Assembly (NCBI GenBank): GCA_964519995.1
Contig: CAZFLY010000009.1
Span: 1 to 60,910, forward strand
DNA: 60,910 nucleotides
Source of the DNA: CAZFLY01 sp964519995
Lineage (GTDB): Bacteria; Planctomycetota; Phycisphaerae; Sedimentisphaerales; Anaerobacaceae
Direction: 5' to 3'
The position numbers were made by a program, and so were the translations under genes. Shown here one piece after another: positions 26,478-35,004 of this stretch; within the stretch, counting starts at the first letter, position 1, and each line of letters opens with the position of its first letter. Below the pieces are notes generated by a model. That model ran no database searches and was not told the origin of the DNA. It saw only the letters and a program-made list of their open reading frames with translations.

Positions 26478-27865
26478 CGTGCACGCTCCTGCCAGAGGCC
26501 TCCAATTGAATGTCCCAGTACGTACGCCAACAGCGCCGACAAAAGAGCTGGAATGATAGCGGGAACATCAGTTGCAAAAGGTAAACCGAACTGAAACATT
26601 ATCGCAACAAATGTGCCGACACACATGGACAATATTCCAGCCAGCGGACGTGGGTTTTTGACCCATAGGCCGATTATAAGAGCCGGAAGAATAGCAGGCG
26701 CCCAAATTGTGTAGCAGACAAGCAAACCTCTGATAATGCCCGGAACCGCCACAGCACATGCAGCGGCTATGCCCGCAATCATAACCGTGGCACAGCGTCC
26801 TACATTTAAGGCTGTTTCATCCGGCAGCTTTATAAATGGTTTGACGACGTCCTCAGTAAACGAAACCGCCCCGGCATTCAGCAGAGAGTCAAGACTTGAC
26901 ATAACTATCGAGACCAATACAACCAAAAGCAGCACATATCCTTCAGCAGGCATAGTAAACTTGACCAGACTCAACAGCACAAGGTCTTCACTCGTTCCCT
27001 TCGGAATGATAGTTCGTGCCGTAACTCCAAGAGCTATCATAACCATAAACCAAGCCACGCTGAATAGACCCGCTAATATGAAGCTATTCCGTGATACGCC
27101 AGTTGTTTTAGACGCCAACGCACGGTTTGCATAAGGAGGTATGAGGGTCTCACCAAGCAAAAATGCTGCTAACAATCCAATCATGTTAATAGATGGGGTC
27201 GAGTTCACTGCCGTCGTGGTTGCAACTGCCGTCTCCTTGGCAAAGACCGCCATTCCACCGTGTAGGTAAAACACCAGTATAACCAACAACATGATGGGCA
27301 GCAGAATTGCAAATGCCGTAAACTGAAAGGCGTCGGTTATTACGCTGGCACGGAGGCCACCGAACGTCGTATACAGCGTAGTCACTCCAACCACTATAGC
27401 AACGGACGACCAGGTGGGAAGGCCAAATATGTCAGTTAGAACGACGCCGCCTGCATTTGCCATAACTGCGGCAAATCCCATACATAAGCCTACCGAAATG
27501 ATCCCTGCGATGATTTGGCAGTTCCGGTCGTACTTTTGACCTATGGCATCACCCAGTGTATGGCAGCCTTTCAAGGCTCTAAGACGGGGCGCAACGAGTA
27601 GACCAACCAGAATATTCTGGAGTGAATATGCCAATCCTACGATGAAAAAAAGTAAACCGCTGTTAAATCCTCTGCCGACAAAGCCTATCGAAAAACCAGG
27701 TCCCACGTAAGTCGCGGCAAGGCTGCCAAAAACAAGCGCCAAAGGAAGTGTACGTTTCGCCAGCGAGAACTCCTCAAAGTCGCGTGCGGCCCGTGCGCGT
27801 ACAGCAACGAATGTAAGCATCGTCACATAGGCCAAAACAATAGCCACAGACAAAAACGTGTGCAC
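26474..27865 (-). CDS. Sodium:solute symporter family protein
   Basis: 463 residues from a GTG start with GGAA upstream; about 13 hydrophobic segments. The N-terminal FSLAKRTLPLALVFGSLAATYVGPGFSIGF region and the later VTTLYTTFGGLRASVITDAFQF are the conserved SSS core (cf. PutP/PanF). The substrate is not deducible; solutes of this family include amino acids, sugars and carboxylates. It is directly followed by the overlapping 58-residue membrane protein, a plausible small subunit. Confidence 0.88.
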   Translation of the reverse strand: MHTFLSVAIVLAYVTMLTFVAVRARAARDFEEFSLAKRTLPLALVFGSLAATYVGPGFSIGFVGRGFNSGLLFFIVGLAYSLQNILVGLLVAPRLRALKGCHTLGDAIGQKYDRNCQIIAGIISVGLCMGFAAVMANAGGVVLTDIFGLPTWSSVAIVVGVTTLYTTFGGLRASVITDAFQFTAFAILLPIMLLVILVFYLHGGMAVFAKETAVATTTAVNSTPSINMIGLLAAFLLGETLIPPYANRALASKTTGVSRNSFILAGLFSVAWFMVMIALGVTARTIIPKGTSEDLVLLSLVKFTMPAEGYVLLLVVLVSIVMSSLDSLLNAGAVSFTEDVVKPFIKLPDETALNVGRCATVMIAGIAAACAVAVPGIIRGLLVCYTIWAPAILPALIIGLWVKNPRPLAGILSMCVGTFVAIMFQFGLPFATDVPAIIPALLSALLAYVLGHSIGGLWQERAR

Positions 27866-27927
27866 AATTCCGATCCTACTTATCGGTTAAAGGCGCGAAA
27901 ATCGGCCTGGATTTAGCTTGTCCAAAC

Positions 27928-29007
27928 CTACCTGCCCCCCCGCTGGAACATTTCCTCCTCCAATTCGTTGATCACAGCATTTAGTTCAGCTTCGGTACGA
28001 ATCCATCCAAATCGCGCATCAACAAGAAAAGTCCGGTACCATTGAATTAGGTTCTTGGCAAAATCGTGATCCTTACAGTAAATGCCGAAAGATATCTCTC
28101 CAGCGTGCGATCCGGATTTCCGCGGTATCTGAGGAAATGCAAGGAGAACAGCCAACCGCGTGAGCAAAAACTCAATGTCCGAGACCTTGCTGTTATATAT
28201 GCGGAGCCTGCCTGATTCGATCGCCTCAGGATATTTGCGAAACAGAAACCTTGCAGCATTCGAAAATTCCGGCACACTCAAATTCAGAGCCCTATGCACT
28301 CGCACATCGGGGTAATCTTCTATGATCTCGTATAGCGTGCTAAGATAATCCTCCATGGGTTGGCGCTCTCCCTCGAACAACATACACGTCCAAAGTTCAC
28401 TGTTACCGGTAGTATCAAGCTGATCCTGAAGCATCTCGTCGGCGACTTTATACGTCTCTCTTCGACTGCCCAGTACCTTCAGTTGGCGCTCGGCCAGAAC
28501 TCTGGCCCAGTTCGGCATATCCTTCGGAAGAGTTTCCGGCGGGCATACACCAAGACGGGTCAAGAGCCTCAAGAACTGCTTATGCTGTGAACCATAAAAC
28601 CTTCTGCCGACAACGCTGCCAACGTTACCGTCACATTCCATTCCGTATTGCTTATGGTAGCCAAAAGACAGGCGCTGCACATCGTAACCTTTGGCCACAA
28701 GCACTTTCTCCAGCTCACCGATCAGGTAAACAGCCTGTTGCTCAGACGCCCCGTCAATGGACAAGTGAACGTTTGGACACAGCACAATCGGCCTTTTGCC
28801 TATAAGCTCAGAGAGTGATGCGAATTCCTCGGCAGCCTGCTGCAACTCCCCTTTGTCGTCATAGATTTCTATACAAACAAAAACTACGAGCACGTTTCTG
28901 AATACCGTCTTAGGCTGAACAGGTGAAATCGTGGAAGGGTCTATCCGTGAGGATGGTTCCTTGTCCTCAAAATAGCAGGATGAACACTGGTAACAGTCCA
29001 GAATCAT
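27928..29007 (-). CDS. Archaeal-type threonyl-tRNA editing domain fused to an unknown domain
   Basis: 359 residues, start overlapping the preceding stop (ATGA). Residues ~1-137 follow the N-terminal editing domain of archaeal threonyl-tRNA synthetases (PF08915-like): VLVVFVCIEIYDDKG, VLCPNVHLS with His81, a KVLVAKGYDVQRLSFGYHKQY strand-loop with Lys119. From memory, the equivalent His and Lys of the Pyrococcus domain are functionally important; they are kept here. The later H-P-L-A-E-type segment is replaced (GNVGSVVGRR) and three Cys crowd the N-terminus (C5, C8, C11). Residues ~140-359 are an unrecognised alpha/beta domain. There is no synthetase core, so it would act on tRNA in trans or as a ligand sensor. 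Confidence 0.65.
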   Translation of the reverse strand: MILDCYQCSSCYFEDKEPSSRIDPSTISPVQPKTVFRNVLVVFVCIEIYDDKGELQQAAEEFASLSELIGKRPIVLCPNVHLSIDGASEQQAVYLIGELEKVLVAKGYDVQRLSFGYHKQYGMECDGNVGSVVGRRFYGSQHKQFLRLLTRLGVCPPETLPKDMPNWARVLAERQLKVLGSRRETYKVADEMLQDQLDTTGNSELWTCMLFEGERQPMEDYLSTLYEIIEDYPDVRVHRALNLSVPEFSNAARFLFRKYPEAIESGRLRIYNSKVSDIEFLLTRLAVLLAFPQIPRKSGSHAGEISFGIYCKDHDFAKNLIQWYRTFLVDARFGWIRTEAELNAVINELEEEMFQRGGR

Positions 29008-29345
29008 ATCGACTTCTCGTCTTTGATGTCCGCCCGGCTCACTGGTTTTGTGTGCCTTGTATGTTTGCTTCGCGTAGATGCTTTGGACTGTTTCAAACGC
29101 GATGCTATTTCGGCATCGACGCGTGATATGAATAGGCCAACATCGGGTGTTACAGCTTTATCAGTAAATCCAACGCCGTTTAAGACCCGCACCATTTCAG
29201 TCGCATCCCAAAATTCCGACGAAGATGATATTCTCTGCGCTTCGGTGCGGGTCAGCGATTTGAGAAAAGCCGGTATGGAACCATCCCGCAAGGCATCAGC
29301 GTAGTCGATTAAAAGTCCCGCAATTTCTCGATCTTTGTCAGGCAT
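29004..29345 (-). CDS. Small soluble protein of unknown function in sigma operon
   Basis: 113 residues, no signal or membrane helix. The first ~75 residues are predicted helical (DREIAGLLIDYADALRDGSIPAFLKSL), followed by a short VTPDVGLFISRVDAEIASRL helix and a basic tail (SKASTRSKHTRHTK). It sits 32 bases after an ECF sigma factor gene and overlaps the editing-domain gene by 4 bases. Its place suggests a cytoplasmic regulator of the sigma factor, but there is no anti-sigma signature such as a zinc HxxxCxxC. Confidence 0.68.
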   Translation of the reverse strand: MPDKDREIAGLLIDYADALRDGSIPAFLKSLTRTEAQRISSSSEFWDATEMVRVLNGVGFTDKAVTPDVGLFISRVDAEIASRLKQSKASTRSKHTRHTKPVSRADIKDEKSI

Positions 29346-29377
29346 CGTCTTTGCTCCTGTTAAAAGCGCTATCTAAC

Positions 29378-30025
29378 TTAAACATAGGCCTGGTCCGGCT
29401 GATAGTAATCGCGCAACATGTTCTTAAGTTTCAATATAGTTCGGAATTCAAGCATTTTAACTGCACCAACGGTAGTCTTGAGTTCATTTGCGATTGCCCT
29501 GTTAGACATGCCCTGCATCCACAATTCAATAGCCCGTCGCTCTCGAGCCTTGAGCTTGCCCAACATTTTCTGAAGAATCTGCTTAAGCTCAGCCTCGGAA
29601 ACCATCTCAAAAACTCCCAGCTCCGGAGCAACAAGAGTCATCAGATGTTTTTGTGACAAACGCAAGTTTCGATTCGTTCTTCTATATACTTGTCTTAAAC
29701 GTCCACGCATATAATACAGATACACAGTTCTAAGAAGCTCTCTATCGTTGGCGACATTACGCAAGCGGTCCGGATTTTCCCATATATCGGCATAGACATC
29801 TTCCAACACATCTTCGCACTCGACCTCATTGCCGAGGTACCGGTACAGACACCCGATGAACGTTCCAAACGTAGCTCTCACAAAAGGCTCCATTGCTCGA
29901 CGGCGTCGTTCGATATCAGGGGCTGTGAGTTCTTTCAGGGCATTTCGCAGCCGTTTATTCATAGCACGTCTTTCACTTCGCCTACTACTTACCTCGGCCA
30001 CGTTGTCCTGACAAAGTAATGCCAA
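29378..30025 (-). CDS. ECF-like RNA polymerase sigma factor
   Basis: 215 residues from a TTG, or shorter from ATG 29962 or GTG 30001; none has a clear ribosome site. Region 2 is visible at ~50-115 (FVRATFGTFIGCLYRYLGNEVECEDVLEDVYADIWENPDRL... YMRGRLRQVYRR) and region 4 at ~150-205 (LKARERRAIELWMQGMSNRAIANELKTTVGAVKMLEFRTILKLK). It directs transcription of a regulon, possibly including its own operon. It lacks a membrane anti-sigma partner; the downstream 113-residue protein and the editing-domain protein form the rest of the operon. Confidence 0.82.
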   Translation of the reverse strand: MALLCQDNVAEVSSRRSERRAMNKRLRNALKELTAPDIERRRRAMEPFVRATFGTFIGCLYRYLGNEVECEDVLEDVYADIWENPDRLRNVANDRELLRTVYLYYMRGRLRQVYRRTNRNLRLSQKHLMTLVAPELGVFEMVSEAELKQILQKMLGKLKARERRAIELWMQGMSNRAIANELKTTVGAVKMLEFRTILKLKNMLRDYYQPDQAYV

Positions 30026-30075
30026 GCAACTTTTGGCCTATCTTCAAAGTTGTGCGTTATAGACTGCAAATGACC

Positions 30076-30105
30076 ATTATACCTCAACAGCGTACCTTAA
30101 TTCAA
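30076..30105 (-). promoter_or_regulatory. Sigma-70-type promoter of the ECF operon
   Basis: Minus strand: TTGAAT (30105-30100), 18-base spacer, TATAAT (30081-30076), 51 bases before the longest reading of the sigma gene. The vegetative form argues that the operon is not solely autoregulated. Confidence 0.55.
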
Positions 30106-30174
30106 CGCTGGTCCTCCAAACGAACAATTACAATAAATTAATCGGTCTCCGAACACCGCTGCAGCCTTGGTCTA

Positions 30175-30585
30175 TTAAAAGCCGTATACAGGTCGCAACT
30201 GATCTTCGTCCGGCAGACTGGGATAGTACTCACACCTTGTACCAACATATCCGATACCGTGTTTTCTAAGTCGAACCTGGCTTATGGAGCCATTGCTGTT
30301 GGTGATATTAAATGTCACGTAGTTCATTCTGTCACTAATACGCTGCCTGTGGGCGCAAGCCAGCCGTTTATCACTTTCATTTCCAAGCATATAGCCGGCA
30401 GTACCACCGATTGCCGCCCCAATCAAAGTTGATTCAGTGTCACCACCTACAATTTGTCCGATTCCGGCACCGGCCAAAGCGCCAGCAGCAGAACCACTTT
30501 GTGCGCAGCTCTCACAGCCACTTATAAAAACTGAGCCTAAGCTGATAGCCACTACTATAAGAATCGTTAGTAAGTCCTTAGCCAT
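30175..30585 (-). CDS. Glycine-zipper lipoprotein
   Basis: 136 residues from the ATG at 30585, chosen because GGAGG is seven bases upstream and the product becomes a classical lipoprotein (MAKDLLTILIVVAISLGSVFISGC, lipobox ISGC); the reading from 30654 adds 23 residues without merit. Residues ~30-70 form a glycine-zipper region (GALAGAGIGQIVGGDTESTLIGAAIGGTAGYMLGN), typical of outer-membrane or pore-associated lipoproteins of the SlyB/OmpA-like zipper type. The C-terminal part is unknown. Confidence 0.8.
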   Translation of the reverse strand: MAKDLLTILIVVAISLGSVFISGCESCAQSGSAAGALAGAGIGQIVGGDTESTLIGAAIGGTAGYMLGNESDKRLACAHRQRISDRMNYVTFNITNSNGSISQVRLRKHGIGYVGTRCEYYPSLPDEDQLRPVYGF

Positions 30586-30678
30586 TTTTATACCTCCATG
30601 AACTAACTTCTCCAGAAACAGCAACAAAAATATCCCTGGTCGCAGTCTGTTCATATTTCTGCTCTTAACCGAAAGTAT

Positions 30679-32976
30679 CTACTGTTCATTCTGTTCAGCG
30701 GTACTAACGGCTCTGATTTTTTCAAGCAGGTCAAGCAGTACTCCGGCAGCATCGGCGTTTTCCACATCTTCACTTGCGCGCTGCAGAGGTCCCTCAGCGT
30801 ATTCTATCTCACCTACGCCAAGCAGTTGATAACCGAGCAAAAGCTGCAGGTCAGCATCAAGGGGGCTAAGCTCAAGCTTCTCTATCAAGTGCTCGATTTG
30901 CTCGACAAGAACGTCGTCATTGGGGTACAGCCCGCGCGGGTAGAAAATGCCTTGCTCATCAGGAGCAACTTTGCTCAGAGCTTCTCGGAGGACTTCTGCC
31001 GCCTCTGAATATTGTTCATTGGCAAAAAGAGCCTGCGAATATGCAAAGGGAAGGATCATATCTTCCGGCGCCAGCTCCATAGCCGCCGCAAGCTTCTCAC
31101 TGGCTGCATCGTAATTACCGTTCTCAAAGACCTTGACCGCTTCTTCGAAGTATACATCTGCCTGTGTCCGTGGTGCTGGCTCGACTGACTGCTTGGCCAG
31201 CTTTTCGCGGACATCCTGGAAGGTTGTATGGTCTACAGGCTCGATATAATTGGCCTCTTGCGTTTCATTGCATATTGATTGGCTGGCGCCGTCTCCTTCG
31301 ATACCATAGTAGTTGTAAGTGTAATAGTTGTACGTATCGCCTTGAATCTCACGGGCAACAGGAAAGTAACCATTCCAAAGGTAAGGATGACAACCATACC
31401 AATAGTAGCGGACATAACTGTATTCCACCGGCCAATAACCTCCAAGGCTGACAAAGATGTATTTGCGGTGATAGTAAGGGTGCACATACCTGAAAACAAA
31501 GCTTGGGCCAAAACTATAGCTGACTATAAAACGATAGCGTGGCCCGATTATTCTGTGGCACACTCGGTCGCGCCAGTCCCTGTATATATGTACATGTCGA
31601 TGCCCGTGACTCACTAAATGCGGTCGATCGTGATATTGTAAACGCGGCAACCTTGACCGTTCATGATTATGCACGTATGCCCCAGATTTTTTGTTATGAC
31701 CATCACTGATAATCGCGCCTCCTTTGGCATGTGCTTGCTCTTCCTGAAGAATCTTTCCAGGCTCTCGATTAGCTGATCTTCTTCCGGAAAGTCTCGTCTC
31801 GACTATTTTTCGAAGTCGACCTATGCCTGTTCTGTCTCTGGATGGTCGTTCTATTGCCGTGGCGTCTGAGTTCCTGACAGATTGACTGGCAACACCACCA
31901 ATGGTCGTACCATTGCTATTACCTCTATCGGCGCGAAGACGGTTTTGAATACGCCGAATGAGCGTTTCTCGTCGATTGCTCGAACTGTTGACATCTGCAT
32001 TTCTCACCGCAGTAGAATCTTCGCTTTCGGGAGAACGGGCACTGTTTTGCCGGTCTTTCAAGCGATTGATTGTCCATTTTCCGGTCCCGCTTGTGTGACC
32101 TTCAAGACCTGAGTTCATCGACCTCTCAGCCGATGATACAGATGACTCTTTAGGTGGGGCTAAGCTTTGTATCTGCCCTGTTCTACTTGGCGATGTGCGA
32201 GAGCTCCGGCCAGCATTTAATGGCTCTTCTGTCTTCGTCACAGTTAGTCTTTTCCTTACCAACTCTCGTATCTGGGAATTGTTGGACAGATTGGAACCAA
32301 TGCGATGTAAAATAGGCGGTCCTGATTGGGTAGTGACAGATGATTTCTCCGTATTAGCATGGCTAACAACATGCCGATTGCTTGTTAAGGTTGAGGAGCT
32401 ACTTCGTTGGGTCGCCTGTGATTCAGCAATATTTGAGCCGAACGAGTAGTTTTTAACGAGACGCTGAACAAGTCGACTTTTCGCCATGCTGGTCCGTTCG
32501 CGTGAGATCGCAGCCGGTTGTTTCGCGGCCGCCGCGGTTGACTGCTTGCCGACATTTGCTGAGCCTGAAGCATTTTGCGATTGGCTCCGTCCGGCAGCAG
32601 AGAACCGGTTCAGTACAAACCGCTGAACCAGAGGACTTTTCACCGAATCAATCCGAACGTGCTGCCTTGAGCCGCTTGGTTTCGAGACCGACGGAAGACT
32701 CGGACTTTTTCTGCTGACCGAATTTCTCGTAGTATTGGACCGAGCTGACACTAAATTTCTCGCTAACCGGCCGAGCGCCGACGTCCTTCCCGAGCCTGTG
32801 CGACTCGGGTTGGAAGCGGCTGGCTTTGTGGTCTGCTTGCTTGCCTGCTGGGTCTTGTTAGACCTATTTGACCGGCGCGACCTTGCTGCCCAAACCCGTT
32901 CAACGGATAAGGCCAAAATCAAGGATAGAACAATAAGAACGAGCCAGGCAGTATTTTTATATCTTTGCCCAAACAT
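30679..32976 (-). CDS. Exported Ser/Arg-rich protein with Tyr/His-rich middle and TPR end
   Basis: 765 residues; GGGAG before the ATG. Signal or anchor helix at ~8-30, then ~400 residues of low-complexity Ser/Arg/Asn/Thr-rich basic sequence. It contains several copies of a SRLVQRLVKNYSFGS / SPLVQRFVLNRFSA / IGRLRKIVETRLSG-type segment, i.e. degenerate internal repeats. A Tyr/His-rich block (HGHRHVHIYRDWRDR ... NYYTYNYYG) spans ~450-560. The last ~180 residues carry tetratricopeptide-like helices (AVKVFENGNYDAASEKLAAAMELAP). It looks like an envelope or surface structural protein; no enzymatic motif is seen. Confidence 0.75.
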   Translation of the reverse strand: MFGQRYKNTAWLVLIVLSLILALSVERVWAARSRRSNRSNKTQQASKQTTKPAASNPSRTGSGRTSALGRLARNLVSARSNTTRNSVSRKSPSLPSVSKPSGSRQHVRIDSVKSPLVQRFVLNRFSAAGRSQSQNASGSANVGKQSTAAAAKQPAAISRERTSMAKSRLVQRLVKNYSFGSNIAESQATQRSSSSTLTSNRHVVSHANTEKSSVTTQSGPPILHRIGSNLSNNSQIRELVRKRLTVTKTEEPLNAGRSSRTSPSRTGQIQSLAPPKESSVSSAERSMNSGLEGHTSGTGKWTINRLKDRQNSARSPESEDSTAVRNADVNSSSNRRETLIRRIQNRLRADRGNSNGTTIGGVASQSVRNSDATAIERPSRDRTGIGRLRKIVETRLSGRRSANREPGKILQEEQAHAKGGAIISDGHNKKSGAYVHNHERSRLPRLQYHDRPHLVSHGHRHVHIYRDWRDRVCHRIIGPRYRFIVSYSFGPSFVFRYVHPYYHRKYIFVSLGGYWPVEYSYVRYYWYGCHPYLWNGYFPVAREIQGDTYNYYTYNYYGIEGDGASQSICNETQEANYIEPVDHTTFQDVREKLAKQSVEPAPRTQADVYFEEAVKVFENGNYDAASEKLAAAMELAPEDMILPFAYSQALFANEQYSEAAEVLREALSKVAPDEQGIFYPRGLYPNDDVLVEQIEHLIEKLELSPLDADLQLLLGYQLLGVGEIEYAEGPLQRASEDVENADAAGVLLDLLEKIRAVSTAEQNEQ

Positions 32977-33038
32977 GATTCTACTCCCTACATTCGCAAC
33001 TTAACTGGCATATCGAAGCCAAAGCGTTGCTTAATCCA

Positions 33039-33128
33039 TTATCTGTTCCACCAATTAAAGGCAGCCAAGCCCAGTCCGGTAACAGGAAATTTGCCTAAAG
33101 TCGCCTCCTTCAGGCTGGTAATAGACAT
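33039..33128 (-). CDS. Candidate 29-residue ORF in leader of the Ser/Arg-rich protein gene
   Basis: Found by hand reading: begins MSITSLKEATLGKFPV and ends ...AAFNWWNR before TAA. A GGAAAG sits 3-4 bases before the ATG. The composition (a hydrophobic VTGLGLAAF core flanked by Lys and Trp-Trp) looks protein-like. It could be a leader peptide, a small membrane protein or the relic of a longer gene. There is no homology evidence in the window. Confidence 0.3.
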   Translation of the reverse strand: MSITSLKEATLGKFPVTGLGLAAFNWWNR

Positions 33129-33272
33129 GACTTTCCAACCGGATCATGCTTTAATGGAGGTCTTCGATATATGAACGCCGCGAAGTGGCGTGGTCGGGTT
33201 CTGTAAGGAAACAATATTCTCGCAGCAGCTACGCCATCTGGATTTCTTACCTGTGCGGCAATAAGGCCTTTT

Positions 33273-33375
33273 CTACCACTTTAGCACGGCACCTGTGTCG
33301 GCGCTGGTGGCCATTGAGGCGTACTTAGCAAGGTAACCCTCTGTTATGTGCGGCTTTAGTGGCGATTCGTAAATC
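33273..33375 (-). pseudogene. Extra copy of the ilvD 3' end (tail C)
   Basis: Read on the minus strand this translates to KPHITEGYLAKYASMATSA then DTGAVLKW and a stop, nearly identical in protein to the true IlvD end (KPRITKGYLAKYASM...), while third codon positions differ. Directly upstream is a perfect inverted repeat GGCGATT/AATCGCC (33361-33378). No ORF leads into it. The remainder of the 32977-33418 gap holds the 29-codon ORF and nothing else I can support. Confidence 0.8.
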
Positions 33376-33418
33376 GCCCTTGCCTCTTGTGTCCACTGCC
33401 TTTTGGCGCAGTATGAAT

Positions 33419-34831
33419 TCAGGGTACTTTAATGCCGAGTTTTTTGAGGCGTGCGGGTTTGCAAAATTCTACAAGCCCATTAACAAACAATACAATCGTA
33501 CCTTCACCTTTTTTGAGTAGTGTTTTGTCATAGGCTATTGGCGTTTTGGAAATATCTACTTTGTCTGGTTCGAGGTCTGCGCCCAGATATTCGACATTTT
33601 TTAGAAGCCAGGAAAAAATTTCCTTATTTTTACCACTGAAGTAAATTTTTAAATCATCCAGCGTTTGCGGAAATTTCCTCTCATTGTCCGTCATATACAA
33701 ATCTTTTGCGGTACCCAGCTTCTTCAATCTGTCTGCAGAATAAATCCTCCCGCCTTCTTTCCTCATTGCTGCCATCTCCTCTGCATGTTCTTTCACCCAC
33801 TGTTTCTCTTTCTCGAATTTCTCTTTTTGTTCCTTCGTGGGCTTGACAATATATTCGGTATCCCTTATCTCATCTATTACTTTTGTCCCCGGCGGGGATT
33901 CTATGTCAAAATGTTCATCAGTAAGGCCCTGATTCACAACAATCTTGCTGATTGCTCGGTACACGTTCGCTCGTTTGTCATCCGTACTGCTAATACGTCC
34001 GCCGCTGGGAAACCATAACCCCTCTCCAACCTGTTCTAATGAGTTTATCTCAAAGGTAAGATGAGGATTTTCACCACGCATATACTCATACCTTACAGGT
34101 GTGTAACCGTGGTCCAAAGAAAAGTAGACTCGTCCAGAAACCTGCTTAGTCCATTCCTGTAAGATATCGGCACGAATTGTATTGAATTCATTGATTTTCT
34201 GAATTGTATTGTCAAGACGCCCTAATTCTCTTAACACGACAGAAAGTGGCTTGTTGCTAGTAACTTTGCTAAATCTAAAACGCAATACCGAGAATAATTC
34301 CATTGGTGTCGGCCCTATCGTATAAGGTTTGCTGTGAACAACTCCATCGAGAACCTTTCCGGACAGTTCAATCTGGAGAAATTTCGCAATTTTACCATTG
34401 TAGGATTGCTTTATTACGCTGTCCCAGGAATCTCCCTCTGCATTCATAATGGTTGTTGAACTAACGAACCGTACTCTCTCATCGAATGGCCGGGCAGTGG
34501 ACCACTGATACTTAGGATGACCTTTGTTTATCAGCATTCCGGTTCCAGCTATTTCCTCTACCGTCATGGGTGGCTCGATGTACCATTCATACTGCATAGA
34601 GATGTCGACTATGGCAGACTCCATGGCTTCACAAATATCCGCGAGCTTCTCAACAGTAATCGCTGCTGCCGCAGCGTTTGAGTCGGGTCTCGAATTCCCC
34701 GACTCCATGCACGGATTACTCTCTTCAGAGGTGTGCATTGCCGCGAAGCTCGGCGCAGCTAATGCACCGATCATAACCGGGGCGAACACAGCTAACATAA
34801 CTGCCAATACAAAAACAGATTGCTTTTTCAT
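33419..34831 (-). CDS. Secreted protein of unknown function
   Basis: 470 residues with an N-terminal signal (MKKQSVFVLAVMLAVFAPVMIGALAAPSFA). The central part (~70-300) is rich in beta-like segments and resembles the LolA-like/outer-membrane lipoprotein-sorting fold of many planctomycete secreted proteins. The region ~385-470 (DRLKKLGTAKDLYMTDNERKFPQTLDDL ... GTIVLFVNGLVEF) resembles the C-terminal part of H-X9-DG pseudopilin-like proteins without the prepilin helix. It sits between two degenerate copies of the ilvD 3' end. Function unknown. Confidence 0.72.
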   Translation of the reverse strand: MKKQSVFVLAVMLAVFAPVMIGALAAPSFAAMHTSEESNPCMESGNSRPDSNAAAAAITVEKLADICEAMESAIVDISMQYEWYIEPPMTVEEIAGTGMLINKGHPKYQWSTARPFDERVRFVSSTTIMNAEGDSWDSVIKQSYNGKIAKFLQIELSGKVLDGVVHSKPYTIGPTPMELFSVLRFRFSKVTSNKPLSVVLRELGRLDNTIQKINEFNTIRADILQEWTKQVSGRVYFSLDHGYTPVRYEYMRGENPHLTFEINSLEQVGEGLWFPSGGRISSTDDKRANVYRAISKIVVNQGLTDEHFDIESPPGTKVIDEIRDTEYIVKPTKEQKEKFEKEKQWVKEHAEEMAAMRKEGGRIYSADRLKKLGTAKDLYMTDNERKFPQTLDDLKIYFSGKNKEIFSWLLKNVEYLGADLEPDKVDISKTPIAYDKTLLKKGEGTIVLFVNGLVEFCKPARLKKLGIKVP

Positions 34832-34925
34832 TTTCTTGCTCTTTCAAAAAAATAAGCTGAATAGTCTCTCGTCTTAGAAGCTATCATCATACAATTTATC
34901 TGGACTAAAATCAAGGTTTTTTATC

Positions 34926-35004
34926 CTACCATTTCAGGACTGCGCTGGTGGCCATTGAGGTGCATTTTGCCAAGTAGCCTTGCGTTAGTCGCATCGTGGC
35001 TTAG
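34926..35004 (-). pseudogene. Extra, degenerate copy of the ilvD 3' end (tail B)
   Basis: Contains the ilvD tail with a small insertion that shifts frame after AKPR, a 12-base in-frame deletion removing ADTG, and an intact end: GYLAKCTSMATSAVLKW then stop. The 298-residue gene upstream ends inside it, borrowing AKPRCD as its last codons. Confidence 0.8.
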
